A stretch of 64,000 nucleotides of DNA, taken from NCBI RefSeq assembly GCF_004769665.1, contig NZ_RQGG01000010.1, positions 62,001 to 126,000 of the forward strand. Direction: 5' to 3'. The notes beneath the pieces are model-generated. The model saw nothing but the letters and a program-made list of their open reading frames with translations. It made no database searches and was not told the origin of the DNA. Every line of letters begins with the position of its first letter. Positions within the stretch are counted from its first letter, which is position 1. Shown here in pieces: positions 47,600 through 58,451 of this stretch. The translations under genes were made by a program, and so were the position numbers. Source of the stretch: Leptospira kemamanensis (GTDB lineage: Bacteria > Spirochaetota > Leptospiria > Leptospirales > Leptospiraceae).

Positions 47600-47977
47600 T
47601 CAAATCAAAAGTCGAATTGTAAGCATGGGTAAATAAGGAGGAAGTGCAGTTTGAGAGAGAAAAAACCGATTGGATCCATTGGAAAAGGATCGAAAAGAAA
47701 CATGTGCGTTCGAAGTGGGCAACCATGTGACCATGGTTACACCAGGTTTCCCTATGGTGGTGGTCGAATCCGAAGAAAACTGGAGTGATTCTAAAACGAT
47801 AGGACAATCACAACTCTCTTTTTCTTTGGCTTCACCCGTTTCTGTTTGGTGGCAAGGGGGAACGGATTTGGTTTGTACAAAGGAATCTGCGGATAAACAG
47901 ACCCCAAAGAGGGAAGACTTACATCCCAAATACAAAAGAAACAATAGAATGAATCCTAAACTTGCCTTACGTTTCAT
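47600..47977 (-). CDS. Cys-rich lipoprotein, copper-associated candidate
   Basis: 125 residues. Signal ends LLYLGC (Cys19 lipidated), then CLSADSF, PPCHQTETGEAKEKESCDCP gives a Cys-His and a Cys-x-Cys group, and the end is hydrophobic. This resembles small metal-site lipoproteins (DUF2946-like); family not certain. It lies 72 bases upstream of the Csp gene on the same strand, which supports a copper role. A plus-strand frame over the same bases lacks a signal and is rejected. Confidence 0.5.
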   Translation of the reverse strand: MKRKASLGFILLFLLYLGCKSSLFGVCLSADSFVQTKSVPPCHQTETGEAKEKESCDCPIVLESLQFSSDSTTTIGKPGVTMVTWLPTSNAHVSFRSFSNGSNRFFLSQTALPPYLPMLTIRLLI

Positions 47978-48025
47978 ACTTGTTCTCTTTCCCTTAGACG
48001 AACTCTTTCCCTTCAGAATACCTGT

Positions 48026-49249
48026 TTAAAATAAATTCTTCAAGCCTTTTCCTGCCACAAGAAAGGTTCCAATCGTAGATCCAATTTGGGGAAGGAAAAA
48101 GACCAAAAAGATATGGAGGACTCGGTTTTTCCAAAATCCCGTAAAGGTTTCGGAATCATTGGCGATTTGTTCAAAGTCTTCCACTAATGGTTTTCGTAAA
48201 TACGACTCAGACAAAGCACTCACCCAACCCGCTTTGAAGATAGGAAGAAAGGTTCCGATCGGTGCCGTGATAAACGCAAGGATAATGGAGATGGGGTGAG
48301 CCAAAGCGATAATGGCACCCAAGGCAGCAAGGCCACCTTTGATGTAGATGAGTTTGGAAAGTAAATCCATCCCCGCTTCTCCACCTTGGGAATAGGTTGT
48401 ATAACCAATCAGTCCCGCAAAAAAAGTGGGATACAATACCAAACTAAAACTGTCCCAAAATTTGCGTTTCGGAACTTCGTCTAACGGAGCTAATTCGTTC
48501 TGGTTCTCGATATTTCGTTCAATCCCAGCCAAGTGACCTGCACCAACAACAGCGACTACTTTTTTGACCTTTGGATCCAAAGTGGACAATCGAATTTTTT
48601 CTGCTAAGTATACATCTCTTTCGTCTATGATGACATTTTTGACGGATTCATATTTTTTTGGAATTTGAGAAAACAAATCTTTTAAGATATCATCCGACTT
48701 CATCTCTTCAATTTTTTCGTCAGTTACATCCTCTTTGACAAGAAGAGATGCAAGTAGAGCACTGAAGAGATACATTTTGGAAAAAAATCCGACATTGCCC
48801 CAAGAACGTTTGAGTGTCGTTTGGATTTCCCTGTCGACTGCAATCACTGGTTTACGAAGAGACCTTCCAAGAGTGATAGCTTTACGCATCTCATCTCCTG
48901 GTTTGATGTCTTGGTTTCCCATTTTCTTTTGAAAGGAAGAAAGGATGAGGCTTGAAAGTAATAACCACATCTTTCTTTCTTTGAATACTTTAAAGATATC
49001 TAATTTTTTAAGGTAGTCAGGGTCTTCGACTGACTTCATTCGCGATTCACATAACTCAACACAAATGACATCGGGTTTGATGTCGTGGATCATTTTTTCA
49101 ACTTCTTCCACACTTTGTTTGGAAATATGGGCAGTTCCTAAAATATGGACTTCCGTTTTGTCAATGGTTTTAAATAAGTAAGGTTCTTTGGTTTTGAAAC
49201 CTTTTTTGGTAGATTTTCTGGCAGGAGTAGTTTTTTTGATTGAACGCAT
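48026..49249 (-). CDS. TraB/PrgY-family protein
   Basis: 407 residues. VHILGTAHISKQSVEEVE and DVICVELCESRM at the start are the TraB-family signatures, followed by VVAVVGAGHLAGIE; two or three membrane segments close the protein. Family members degrade or bind peptides (PrgY inhibits pheromone), with a proposed membrane peptidase role through a conserved Gly-His-Glu region. The substrate here is unknown. Divergent from cheD with a 60-base gap. Confidence 0.8.
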   Translation of the reverse strand: MRSIKKTTPARKSTKKGFKTKEPYLFKTIDKTEVHILGTAHISKQSVEEVEKMIHDIKPDVICVELCESRMKSVEDPDYLKKLDIFKVFKERKMWLLLSSLILSSFQKKMGNQDIKPGDEMRKAITLGRSLRKPVIAVDREIQTTLKRSWGNVGFFSKMYLFSALLASLLVKEDVTDEKIEEMKSDDILKDLFSQIPKKYESVKNVIIDERDVYLAEKIRLSTLDPKVKKVVAVVGAGHLAGIERNIENQNELAPLDEVPKRKFWDSFSLVLYPTFFAGLIGYTTYSQGGEAGMDLLSKLIYIKGGLAALGAIIALAHPISIILAFITAPIGTFLPIFKAGWVSALSESYLRKPLVEDFEQIANDSETFTGFWKNRVLHIFLVFFLPQIGSTIGTFLVAGKGLKNLF

Positions 49250-49309
49250 AAGGAGAAGTGACTATCTATTATACCTAAATAACGGTTCCACTCTCTAGAA
49301 ACAAGTAGA

Positions 49310-49813
49310 ATGTCTATAAAATCCAAAATCATCAATGTAGGAATTGCTGACATTAAGGTCGGAAAGGATACAGATGTACTCCGCACGACACTCGGCTCCT
49401 GCATCGGAATCGTCTTATACGATCCCGATCAAAAAATCGGTGCGATTTCTCACATCATGCTCGCAAAAGACCCAACAGGAAAAGACATGAGTAAGTTCCC
49501 ACATAAATATGGAGAATCGGCACTTCCTATCCTCATCGACATGATGAAAAAAGAAGGATCGAATATCGGTCAATATTCCTGTCGTATTTTTGGTGGAGCC
49601 TCCATGTTCAAAGGGATCAATTCCCAATTTTTACAAAACATTGGGGAACAGAACATTGCCATTGTCAAAAAATTTATGGAAGAGAAAAAAATCCCGATCA
49701 TTGTGGAAGACATAGCAGGTAACGAAGGTAGGACAATCAGCCTCTATTGTGATGATGGAAGAGTATTGTTAAAAAAAGCTGGTATGGAAAAATACCTTTA
49801 TAAGGTGCGTTAG
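49310..49813 (+). CDS. cheD: Chemoreceptor glutamine deamidase CheD
   Basis: 167 residues. The catalytic Cys and His appear in [13 protein letters not shown] and [22 protein letters not shown] and IFGGASMF complete the family. It deamidates glutamines of methyl-accepting chemotaxis proteins. It is 5 bases before the HDOD gene, so cotranscribed. No other che gene is in the window. Confidence 0.93.
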   Translation: MSIKSKIINVGIADIKVGKDTDVLRTTLGSCIGIVLYDPDQKIGAISHIMLAKDPTGKDMSKFPHKYGESALPILIDMMKKEGSNIGQYSCRIFGGASMFKGINSQFLQNIGEQNIAIVKKFMEEKKIPIIVEDIAGNEGRTISLYCDDGRVLLKKAGMEKYLYKVR

Positions 49814-49818
49814 GCGAT

Positions 49819-50673
49819 ATGCTAAAATCAAAAGTTGATGAAGTATTACAAGACGTAAACAAACTACCGGCCATCTCATCGGTTGTTTCTCAAGTATTGG
49901 AGAAATTACAAAAACCGGATGTCAATATTGCTGAATTAGCGCAGGAAATCTCCAAAGACCCTGCGATCACTGCCAACGTGATCAAACTTTCCAATTCTGC
50001 GTATTACCGAGCTTCCAAACCCATTCGTACAGTGCAAGAAGCGCTCATGACTCTTGGGATCAAAACGGTAAAAGAGATCGTATTACTAACAGCGGCTAAA
50101 GGAATTTTAGCCCAGGACCTCAACAGTTACCAACTGGAAGCGGCTCAGTTATGGACTGCATCTCTTCTCGTAGCTGAACTTTCGAGTAAAATTGTTCAAC
50201 ATAAAAAGTTAAAAATTGATAAAGACCTCGCTTTCACATCGGGTCTTCTTTGTAGCGTTGGAAAAATTGTGCTCGCTCAGTTTTTTAGTCCCGTGATGAT
50301 GCAAATCAAAACAGACCTAAAAGACAACCAAGAACCTTTCCCTATGTTAGAGAAAAAATACTTCGGTTATACTCATATGGAAGTATCCGAAAACCTACTC
50401 AAACGATGGAACTTTCCTCCGGAACTAACTGATGTGGTGGCAAACTACCTCACACCGGAAACATCCAAAGTGAACCCCCTTCTCACATCCGTTGTCCATA
50501 TCGCAAGCATTCTCATTGTCGTATCGGGCATTGGAATTGATATTGGTGGGGAATCCGTTCCGATTTCCCCGTTTGCACTTAGCCAAACAGGGGTAACTGA
50601 TGCCGACATCGAAACGTATTTTGTTCATATCCCTGACCTACAAGCAGGTCTTGCTGATTTGTTAAATGTCTAA
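49819..50673 (+). CDS. HDOD-domain protein
   Basis: 284 residues. Domain spans ~15-220: LPAISSVVSQVLEKLQKPDVNIAELAQEISKDPAITANVIKLSN, then LGIKTVKEIVLLTAAKG and GLLCSVGKIVLAQFF. It is an HD-GYP-related fold without the HD metal pair, used in signalling. Directly follows cheD, so a link to motility signalling is likely. Cytosolic. Confidence 0.9.
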   Translation: MLKSKVDEVLQDVNKLPAISSVVSQVLEKLQKPDVNIAELAQEISKDPAITANVIKLSNSAYYRASKPIRTVQEALMTLGIKTVKEIVLLTAAKGILAQDLNSYQLEAAQLWTASLLVAELSSKIVQHKKLKIDKDLAFTSGLLCSVGKIVLAQFFSPVMMQIKTDLKDNQEPFPMLEKKYFGYTHMEVSENLLKRWNFPPELTDVVANYLTPETSKVNPLLTSVVHIASILIVVSGIGIDIGGESVPISPFALSQTGVTDADIETYFVHIPDLQAGLADLLNV

Positions 50674-50697
50674 GCCTCATCTTCTTTTGATCTTTAC

Positions 50698-51234
50698 ATG
50701 AACATCATTTTAATTGGAGCAAGAGGTGCGGGAAAATCAAAAGTTTCCCGTTCTCTTTCAAAACAAACCGATATCCCAGTCGTTTCTACTGATTCAATCG
50801 CCGTCTACGAAGCTGGTGGCTTGCCGATCCCAGAGTTTGTCGAAAAACATGGCTGGAAGGCTTTTCGTGATTTAGAATATTCCATTCTTCAGAAATTGAG
50901 AAATGCAGATGGAATCATTTTAGATTGTGGTGGTGGAATCTTATTTGATTTGGATACTATAGGTAACGAAATCGTTAGCCAAAGGAAATTGGAACTTTTA
51001 CGAAGTATCGGTCGGATAGTGTATTTAGAACGAGGGATCGAAGAACTCGTGGAAAAAGTAAAAGGGGATAAAACTAGGCCTGATCTTTCCAAAGTAACAT
51101 CGTACCGCCAAATTTTAGAAAAACGCCTACCTGTTTACCAAGAAGCAGCTCACTTCAAACTCAATCTTTCCAAACTTTCGAAAGAAGAAGCCGCCGAACG
51201 GATATTAGACTGGCTGGGGCTCAAATCCAAATAG
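50698..51234 (+). CDS. aroK: Shikimate kinase
   Basis: 178 residues, the usual length. P-loop [16 protein letters not shown], substrate Asp in [24 protein letters not shown] and RLPVYQEAA are the shikimate-kinase blocks. It phosphorylates shikimate in aromatic amino-acid synthesis. It comes after the HDOD gene with a 24-base gap, and lacks a strong ribosome site, so expression may be coupled. Confidence 0.88.
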   Translation: MNIILIGARGAGKSKVSRSLSKQTDIPVVSTDSIAVYEAGGLPIPEFVEKHGWKAFRDLEYSILQKLRNADGIILDCGGGILFDLDTIGNEIVSQRKLELLRSIGRIVYLERGIEELVEKVKGDKTRPDLSKVTSYRQILEKRLPVYQEAAHFKLNLSKLSKEEAAERILDWLGLKSK

Positions 51235-51271
51235 AGGTAGAAAGGATTTAGCTTAAGTGGACAAAATAGAT

Positions 51272-51442
51272 TCAAAGATTCAGCTGATCGAGTTTAATTT
51301 CATAAATTGTAGTTTCAAACTTATCTAAAACCGCAAGAGAATCTTCATCAAGAATTATATTCTTAAACTTAGACGCATAAACTATTTCATCAGGTTCAGT
51401 TTTCAATATTTCTTGACTAAGGATTATTTCGCCTCCTTTCAT
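51272..51442 (-). CDS. Putative small coupled ORF (56 residues)
   Basis: ATG 51442 shares one base with the TAA of the TPM-domain gene (TAATG), a coupling arrangement used elsewhere in this window. The product is acidic and mixed (EIVYASKFKNIILDED, DKFETTIYEIKLDQLN), protein-like in composition, with no signal or membrane part. Oddly an AGGAGG lies inside codons 2-4, so a later, unusual start is possible. It may be the leftover of a larger gene. Confidence 0.35.
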   Translation of the reverse strand: MKGGEIILSQEILKTEPDEIVYASKFKNIILDEDSLAVLDKFETTIYEIKLDQLNL

Positions 51443-52386
51443 TACCAACTCCCACTCGATCCCCCTCCCCCAAAACTTCCACCTCCTCCGCTAAAACTCC
51501 CACCACCACCACGAGAAGAACCACTTCCTCCACTACTCGAATATCCACCAGAAACAAAAATCACATTGTCTGTTACTTTTTTGGAGATCCTCTTTACCCA
51601 GGACACCTTATCTCTTGTGAGGCGGACAAAAAGAAACCCAAAAATATAAAGCGAATTACATCCTACCCAAGCATAATACCCAAAAAACATCGTTGGTACC
51701 CATTGGAAAAATACCAAAACAAATAAAAACATCCCAATCCCTTGGTCTTCATAGTGGAAGGCAGTGATGACACCAAACAAAAATAAGACGGAAACAAATA
51801 ACATGCCCACTGGATACAATAACCAATGGCCTTCAAAATCAAACCCTCGAAAGGACTGAAACCTTTCCCATAACGATGGTTCTTTTGGTGTGATCCCTGA
51901 TTTTGCTGTTTCTAACAATTGATCTAAACCCAATCGAATCCCCATTGGGTAATCTTCTTTTTTGAAGTGAGGGATCATGATGTCTTGGATGATACGTTTG
52001 CAATACACGTCAGTGAGCACACCCTCTAATCCATAACCCACTTCGATTCGCACCTTTCTGTCGACTGTGGCAAGTAAAATCAAAACTCCATTGTCAACAC
52101 CTCGTTGTCCGAGTTTCCAAGCCTCCGCTACCTTCAAACTATATTCTTCTAAAATCTCTCCTTCTAACGAATGTACCACAAGGATGGCAAATTGATTGGA
52201 GGTTTCTTTTTCGTGATTGATTAGGACCTTTTCCCATTCCTCTGCTACTTCCTTGGAAATGGTACCATCTTCGAAGGTAACTCTTCTTTCCAATTTCGGA
52301 ATTTCTTTTGCCTGTACTTCGCAATCAAAAACGAGGAGAAGACTCACGAACATAACAACAAGGAAAGAAACAAATCTTCTTTTCAT
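51442..52386 (-). CDS. TPM-domain membrane protein (YgcG family)
   Basis: 314 residues from ATG 52386 (a TTG 36 bases earlier extends the frame without a clear benefit). Signal peptide (KRRFVSFLVVMFVSLLLVF), TPM domain with LVHSLEGEILEEYSLKVAE, WKLGQRGVDNGVLILLA and VRIEVGYGLEGVLTDVYCKRII, two further hydrophobic helices and a Gly/Ser repeat tail (GGGSFSGGGGSFGGGGSSG). Phosphatase activity has been reported for relatives. Divergent from the gene at 52484. Confidence 0.85.
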   Translation of the reverse strand: MKRRFVSFLVVMFVSLLLVFDCEVQAKEIPKLERRVTFEDGTISKEVAEEWEKVLINHEKETSNQFAILVVHSLEGEILEEYSLKVAEAWKLGQRGVDNGVLILLATVDRKVRIEVGYGLEGVLTDVYCKRIIQDIMIPHFKKEDYPMGIRLGLDQLLETAKSGITPKEPSLWERFQSFRGFDFEGHWLLYPVGMLFVSVLFLFGVITAFHYEDQGIGMFLFVLVFFQWVPTMFFGYYAWVGCNSLYIFGFLFVRLTRDKVSWVKRISKKVTDNVIFVSGGYSSSGGSGSSRGGGGSFSGGGGSFGGGGSSGSW

Positions 52387-52483
52387 GGGCACAAGGCTAG
52401 TTGACAAAAAGAAAAAAATCAAAGAGTTTTTTCCGTGCGTGGAAACAAGTTTTTTAACAAATTCTATCTTAGTAAAAGCAACA

Positions 52484-53692
52484 ATGGTAAATGATTACGT
52501 ATTCCTTTTTGGTGTTGCAGTTTGGACCATCCTTGCTTTATCAGGAATTTGGTTTTGGAAACGAACTCACATTGGAAAAATGGGTTTTGTTTTTACCTTG
52601 GTTAGTTTTTTACCTTTTAGTTTTTTATGTTACCAATCTTACGAAACAGAAGATCGTTTTGTATACAAACTCAAACTTGATACAACGGAAGGTACCATTC
52701 AATTTGGAGATTCAGATGTGCCTGATATTGAATTACCGATTGAAGAATTTCATACATACCAAGTACGATCGGAATCAGAATCAAAAAAAGATGGCATCAG
52801 GTATACCGATACAATTTACATTCACCACAAATCAGGACTGTTACTTCCTGTAGCGACTGTTTCTGTAAAACGTGATAAAGATAACCAAGAAGGATTTAGT
52901 CGGTATTCATTACTCTCTCGAGAATTTAAGAAATTTTTTAGAATTTTACCACTCCCTGTGGAAACAGAAACGGGAAAACCATTCCAAGAACTTCTCATCA
53001 AACCAGAGTTACCTAAAGAAAAGAATCCTGGCCCAAAACTTAAAAATAAAGCCCTCATATCTCTCAAAGAATCTGAAATGCATTCCCTCAAAAAAGTGGG
53101 AGCTCCCCCATTCCCTATCGAATGGAAACACCAAATCATAAGTGCCAATTGGTATTTTTCCTTTTCACTACTGGCAATTGGCCACCTCGGGATGTTGCTT
53201 TTTATTTTCAACTTTTTAGAAAATAGGAATCACATCATGTATTATGGAATCCTCATTTTATTGTTTGGTTATCTTTCTTTTGGTTCTCAATATTACTTTT
53301 GGATTTTGCCAAAATCAAAAACAGTCTATAAAATTGAGGCTGTAGAAAATGGATTTCGGTACTACTCAATCCAAGATCGGGGCGACAAATTTGACCAAAA
53401 CCACGGAGTTGGTGAAATCAAAAGATTAGAAGGAGAATGGTTTCCCAATCGAGAAAAAATCGTTTTTTTGGAACTTCCCAAAAAGAGCCTACACTTCCAA
53501 AGCAAATTGGCGTACGAAAAAGCAATGGCTTTGGCAGATTCCTTAGAAAGTGATTCTCCCGACTTAAAACAATCATTCCGATTGACCAAAGAGGTTTATG
53601 ACAGCTCCGAATGGGTGCTCTGGGATTTAAGCGATCTTCCTATGGAAGTTGCAGTTCGCTTCTTTCTTGTACTGTCACATTCTTTAGACTAA
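52484..53692 (+). CDS. Membrane protein, unknown function
   Basis: 402 residues from ATG 52484; the longer reading frame upstream runs antisense to the TPM gene and is rejected. Two helices at the N-terminus (about 5-25, 33-50), an extracytoplasmic domain, then two more helices (FSLLAIGHLGMLLFIFNFL, GILILLFGYLSFGSQYYFW) and a soluble C-terminal domain. I recognise no motif. A single-gene unit. Confidence 0.6.
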   Translation: MVNDYVFLFGVAVWTILALSGIWFWKRTHIGKMGFVFTLVSFLPFSFLCYQSYETEDRFVYKLKLDTTEGTIQFGDSDVPDIELPIEEFHTYQVRSESESKKDGIRYTDTIYIHHKSGLLLPVATVSVKRDKDNQEGFSRYSLLSREFKKFFRILPLPVETETGKPFQELLIKPELPKEKNPGPKLKNKALISLKESEMHSLKKVGAPPFPIEWKHQIISANWYFSFSLLAIGHLGMLLFIFNFLENRNHIMYYGILILLFGYLSFGSQYYFWILPKSKTVYKIEAVENGFRYYSIQDRGDKFDQNHGVGEIKRLEGEWFPNREKIVFLELPKKSLHFQSKLAYEKAMALADSLESDSPDLKQSFRLTKEVYDSSEWVLWDLSDLPMEVAVRFFLVLSHSLD

Positions 53693-53873
53693 GTTTAATA
53701 ATGCTTTATATGAAAGCTGATTTTATATATTATAGGCAGAATGATCTTATATTGAGCATTTTCGAGACATCCGTTTTGCCTAAAAATAAATCATTTTGCT
53801 GAAAACAAAATAATTGGACAATACACCCGATTTCTAAAACAAGGTACAGTAATTGCTTTAGTGTAGGGTACGT

Positions 53874-56800
53874 ATGTCAAAATCTAACCAACCACCCATT
53901 CTTCCACCACTCGGCCCACAGGCCCAAGGTATGTATGATCCTGCCATGGACAAAGACTCCTGTGGTGTTGGTTTTATCGCAAATTATAAGGGCAAACGTT
54001 CCCGTGACATCGTAGACAAAGGGATCCGCCTGATGTGTAATCTCGAACACCGAGGTGCCGAAGGTGCTGACCCAAAAACGGGTGATGGTGCTGGGATTAT
54101 GATCAATATCCCGGATGCTTTTTTCCGCAAAAACCTACCTTTCACCTTACCAAAAGAGGGTGATTACGCAGTCGGATTTTTATTTTTACCACAAAACGCA
54201 GAAGTGCGAGCGGCCGTTGAAAACGTGATTGAAAAAATCATCATCGACGAAGGGGAAGACTTCCTTGGTTTCCGCGATGTTCCAGTAAACAAAGAATATG
54301 CGGGTGTTGTGGCTTCCAAAACCATCCCAGTCTTCAAACAAGTGTTCATCGGGAAAAAATCCAAAAAAATCAAAACCTCAGATGATTTTGAGAGAAAACT
54401 ATTCCTCATCAGACGACTCATTGACAGACGAATTCGTGCCGAACTCAAACTCGATCGTTCCCAATACTACGTACCTAGTTTTTCTTCTAGAACCATCGTT
54501 TACAAAGGGATGTTACTCGGAGACCAAGTCAAAAAATTCTACGAAGACTTGAAGTCACCTGACCTCACTTCAGCGTTCTGTTTGACTCACACTCGGTTTT
54601 CTACAAACACCTTCCCTACTTGGGATTTGGCTCACCCATATCGTCAAATTGCACACAATGGTGAGATCAACACTTTACGTGGGAACATGAACTGGATGGC
54701 AGCTCGCCAAATGGTCATGCAATCTCCGTTATACGGTGATGAACTCAAAAGAATGCTTCCTATCGTGATGGAAGGCCAATCAGATACTGCAACATTTGAT
54801 ACAGTTCTAGAACTTTTAGTGATGGGTGGTAGATCACTTCCTCATTCTGTAATGATGATGATCCCTGAAGCTTGGTCGAAAAACAAATCCATGGACGCCG
54901 ACAGACGCGCGTTCTACGAATACCATGCCACATTTATGGAACCATGGGATGGACCTGCTGCGATTGCGTTCACTGATGGAAGGATCATTGGAGCCACTCT
55001 TGACCGAAATGGATTAAGACCTGCTCGTTATATCGTGACCAAAGATGATGAAGTGATCATGTCTTCTGAGGCGGGGGTATTAAACCTACCACCAGAAGAA
55101 GTCCTTGTCCAAGACAGACTTCGTCCAGGAAGGATGCTCCTCATCGATATGGAAAAAGGCCAAATCCTAGACGATGAAGAAATCAAAAAACAAATCTCTA
55201 CCCAAAAACCATACCGCAAATGGGTAGAAGACAATATGATTCGATTGGGTTCTTTACCAGACCCTGAGAACGTAAAACAACCACAACACGAAACGATTTT
55301 AGAAAGACAAAGAGCGTTTGGTTACACACATGAAGATGTGTTTACCCTCATCAAACCGATGGGAGTTTCGGGAGAAGAACCAGTAGGTTCCATGGGTGTG
55401 GACTCTTCCCTTGCCGTCCTCAGTGAAAAACCACAACCTCTCTTTCGTTACTTCAAACAAAACTTTGCGCAAGTGACAAACCCACCGATTGATCCCATCC
55501 GGGAAGAGTTGGTAATGGAACTCACAACTTACATTGGGCCGGAAGGAAATCTTCTTTCAGAAGAACCGGAACATGCCCACAGGTTAGAGTTGGAACACCC
55601 AATCCTTACCAACGAAGATTTTGAAAAGATCAAACAAATCAGTGAAGGCCATTTCAAAGCAAAAACCTTTGAAATCCTTTTTGATCCATCCAAAAAACAT
55701 GATATGCGTAACTCACTCGACAGAGTGTGTGCCGACGCAGCAAAAGCCATTCGCGAACAAGGGGTAAACCTCATCATCCTCACTGACCATGGTGTCGGTG
55801 AAAAAAAGGCAGCCATTCCATCTCTCCTCGCTGTGGCAGGACTCCACCACTACCTCATCCGAGAAGGACTCCGCACAAAAGCAGGAATCGTTTTGGAATC
55901 GGGGGAACCAAGAGAAGTCGCCCACTTCGCTTTGTTATGCGGATATGGTGCCAATGCAATTAACCCATACCTTGCGTTTGAAACCATTGCGGATTTATCC
56001 CTCCAAGGATTATTACCAGAAGTTCCCAATTACAAAGATGCAAAGAAAAAATACATCAAATCGATTGGCAAAGGTCTCTTCAAAGTATTCTCTAAAATGG
56101 GGATCTCCACATTACAATCGTATTGTGGTGCACAAATCTTTGAAGCGGTAGGTCTTGATTCCGAACTTGTGAACACGTATTTTGCGGGAACACAATCCAG
56201 AATCGAAGGGCTTTCCCTCGAGATGTTGGAAGAAGAAACCGTTCGTCGCCACAAAGCAGCTTACGATCCAACTTTTTTCCCTAACAACTTAGAACCAGGT
56301 GGAGTTCACTACTATCGTAAAAATGGAGATAGCCATCTTTACACTCCAATCACAGTTCATAAATTACAAAAGGCAACACAAGATAACGATTACAAAACGT
56401 TCAAAGAGTTTTCGGCTCTCATCGACAACCAAAACGAAAGAGCGATCACACTCCGAAGTTTGTTCCAATTGGACTTTGAAGGATCAAAAGCGATCCCAAT
56501 TGAAGAAGTGGAATCGGTAAAATCCATCCTCAAACGTTTCCAAACAGGAGCGATGAGCCATGGTTCCATTTCTTGGGAAGCGCATACAACTCTTGCCATC
56601 GCCATGAACCGCATTGGTGCAAAATCCAACACAGGAGAAGGTGGAGAAGACCCAGTTCGTTTCAAAACCCTCCCGAATGGAGATAGCATGCGTTCGGCGA
56701 TCAAACAGGTGGCATCTGCAAGATTTGGTGTGACTATGGAATACCTCACGAACGCAGATGACATCCAAATCAAGATGGCACAGGGCGCAAAACCAGGAGA

Positions 56801-58451
56801 AGGTGGACAGTTACCAGGACACAAGGTAGACAAATACATTGGATGGTTACGTTACTCCACTCCAGGTGTAACCCTCATCTCCCCTCCTCCTCACCATGAT
56901 ATTTATTCGATCGAAGATTTAAAACAGCTCATCTTCGATTTAAAAAACTCAAACCCAAGAGCTCGTATCTCCGTAAAACTGGTTTCGGAATCAGGTGTAG
57001 GAACTGTAGCGGCAGGGGTTGCAAAAGCTCATGCGGATCATATCCTCATCGCAGGTCACGAAGGAGGAACAGGAGCAAGTCCGATTTCTTCCATCCACCA
57101 TGCAGGAACTCCTTGGGAACTTGGACTTTCGGAAACCCACCAAACACTCGTTGCAAACGGATTACGTGACCGTGTGTATCTAGCTGTGGATGGGAAACTC
57201 CTCACAGGAAAAGACGTTGTGGTAGGAGCTCTCCTCGGTGCGGAAGAGTTTGGTTTTTCCACATCAGCACTTGTCTCTGTTGGTTGTATCATGATGCGTA
57301 AATGCCATCTCAATACATGCCCAGTGGGTGTTGCAACCCAAGATGAATTTTTAAGAAGTAAGTTCACAGGAAAACCTGAGTATGTTGTGAACTTTATGAC
57401 CTTTGTTGCGGAAGAAGTGCGTGAGATCATGGCAAAACTTGGTTTCAGAACTTTCGAAGAAATGATTGGCCAAGTGGAAAAAATCAAATTCAAACGCCCT
57501 CACCACCATTGGAAGGCTCGTGGACTTGACTTTAGCAAAGTGCTCCATAGACCAAACCCAGTTTTCCCAACAGGCCTCTATCGTGCCAAAGAACAAAATC
57601 ACCACTTGGATGAACAGATTGATAACGAACTGATTCGTAAATCCCTTGCTGCGATTGATCACAAACAACCTGTGAAAATCCAAACTTCCATTGTGAACTT
57701 AAACCGTTCTGTAGGAACCATGCTCAGCCACGAAGTCACTAAAAAATACGGTGTGGATGGACTCGCAGAAGATACAATCGACATCGAATTTACAGGAACC
57801 GCAGGACAATCGTTTGGTGCCTTTGTTACCAAAGGGATGACACTTCGCCTCATCGGGGAAGGAAACGACTATGTAGGGAAAGGTCTTTGTGGTGGAAAAC
57901 TCATCTTCCAAACTCCTAAAAATGCTCCTTACAAAGCAGAAGAAAACATCGTCATCGGGAACACTTGTTTTATCGGTGCGACGGGTGGACATGCTTATGT
58001 GAATGGGATGGCTGGCGAACGTTTCTGTGTGAGAAACTCTGGTGCTCATGTCATCGTGGAAGGAACGGGTGACCATGGTTGTGAATACATGACCGGGGGA
58101 CGAGTCATCATCCTGGGTGAAATTGGCCGTAACTTTGCGGCTGGTATGTCAGGTGGGATTGCTTACCTTTGGGATCCAAAGAAAAACAAAGAAGCTCTCA
58201 TCAACAAAGAGATGGTCGACTTAGATCCGTTAACTGATGCATCAGAAATTGCAGAAGTCAAAAAAATGGTGGAAGACCATAAAAAATACACTGGCTCCAA
58301 ACGTGCAGAAGAAGTTCTAAACAATTGGAATGAAGTCGTAAAACAAATGATCAAAGTGATTCCGAGAGATTACAAAAAAGCATTAGAAAAAATGACTTCT
58401 GAAAATGGATCGGGAAAACAAAAACAAGTGGGGGTAACAACTCGTGGGTAA
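53874..58451 (+). CDS. gltB: Glutamate synthase large subunit
   Basis: 1525 residues. The Ntn amidotransferase Cys is in DSCGVGFIA (Cys30), so a 29-residue leader would be removed. Glutamine site [12 protein letters not shown] barrel with [12 protein letters not shown] and [20 protein letters not shown]; the 3Fe-4S cluster in [20 protein letters not shown]-terminal GXGXG beta-helix. It makes two glutamates from glutamine and 2-oxoglutarate. Upstream 181 bases lack a recognisable operator. Ribosome site weak. Confidence 0.97.
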   Translation: MSKSNQPPILPPLGPQAQGMYDPAMDKDSCGVGFIANYKGKRSRDIVDKGIRLMCNLEHRGAEGADPKTGDGAGIMINIPDAFFRKNLPFTLPKEGDYAVGFLFLPQNAEVRAAVENVIEKIIIDEGEDFLGFRDVPVNKEYAGVVASKTIPVFKQVFIGKKSKKIKTSDDFERKLFLIRRLIDRRIRAELKLDRSQYYVPSFSSRTIVYKGMLLGDQVKKFYEDLKSPDLTSAFCLTHTRFSTNTFPTWDLAHPYRQIAHNGEINTLRGNMNWMAARQMVMQSPLYGDELKRMLPIVMEGQSDTATFDTVLELLVMGGRSLPHSVMMMIPEAWSKNKSMDADRRAFYEYHATFMEPWDGPAAIAFTDGRIIGATLDRNGLRPARYIVTKDDEVIMSSEAGVLNLPPEEVLVQDRLRPGRMLLIDMEKGQILDDEEIKKQISTQKPYRKWVEDNMIRLGSLPDPENVKQPQHETILERQRAFGYTHEDVFTLIKPMGVSGEEPVGSMGVDSSLAVLSEKPQPLFRYFKQNFAQVTNPPIDPIREELVMELTTYIGPEGNLLSEEPEHAHRLELEHPILTNEDFEKIKQISEGHFKAKTFEILFDPSKKHDMRNSLDRVCADAAKAIREQGVNLIILTDHGVGEKKAAIPSLLAVAGLHHYLIREGLRTKAGIVLESGEPREVAHFALLCGYGANAINPYLAFETIADLSLQGLLPEVPNYKDAKKKYIKSIGKGLFKVFSKMGISTLQSYCGAQIFEAVGLDSELVNTYFAGTQSRIEGLSLEMLEEETVRRHKAAYDPTFFPNNLEPGGVHYYRKNGDSHLYTPITVHKLQKATQDNDYKTFKEFSALIDNQNERAITLRSLFQLDFEGSKAIPIEEVESVKSILKRFQTGAMSHGSISWEAHTTLAIAMNRIGAKSNTGEGGEDPVRFKTLPNGDSMRSAIKQVASARFGVTMEYLTNADDIQIKMAQGAKPGEGGQLPGHKVDKYIGWLRYSTPGVTLISPPPHHDIYSIEDLKQLIFDLKNSNPRARISVKLVSESGVGTVAAGVAKAHADHILIAGHEGGTGASPISSIHHAGTPWELGLSETHQTLVANGLRDRVYLAVDGKLLTGKDVVVGALLGAEEFGFSTSALVSVGCIMMRKCHLNTCPVGVATQDEFLRSKFTGKPEYVVNFMTFVAEEVREIMAKLGFRTFEEMIGQVEKIKFKRPHHHWKARGLDFSKVLHRPNPVFPTGLYRAKEQNHHLDEQIDNELIRKSLAAIDHKQPVKIQTSIVNLNRSVGTMLSHEVTKKYGVDGLAEDTIDIEFTGTAGQSFGAFVTKGMTLRLIGEGNDYVGKGLCGGKLIFQTPKNAPYKAEENIVIGNTCFIGATGGHAYVNGMAGERFCVRNSGAHVIVEGTGDHGCEYMTGGRVIILGEIGRNFAAGMSGGIAYLWDPKKNKEALINKEMVDLDPLTDASEIAEVKKMVEDHKKYTGSKRAEEVLNNWNEVVKQMIKVIPRDYKKALEKMTSENGSGKQKQVGVTTRG

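Noticed and set aside
47670..48029. 119-residue plus-strand frame over the Cys-rich lipoprotein
   Set aside because: The minus-strand frame has a good signal peptide and lipobox; the plus-strand frame has neither.
52217..52483. N-terminal extension of the 52484 membrane protein
   Set aside because: It would run antisense to the TPM gene; the helix starts after ATG 52484, so the shorter form is taken.
57056..57493. 145-residue frame antisense to gltB
   Set aside because: Opposite a highly conserved gene; no recognisable protein.
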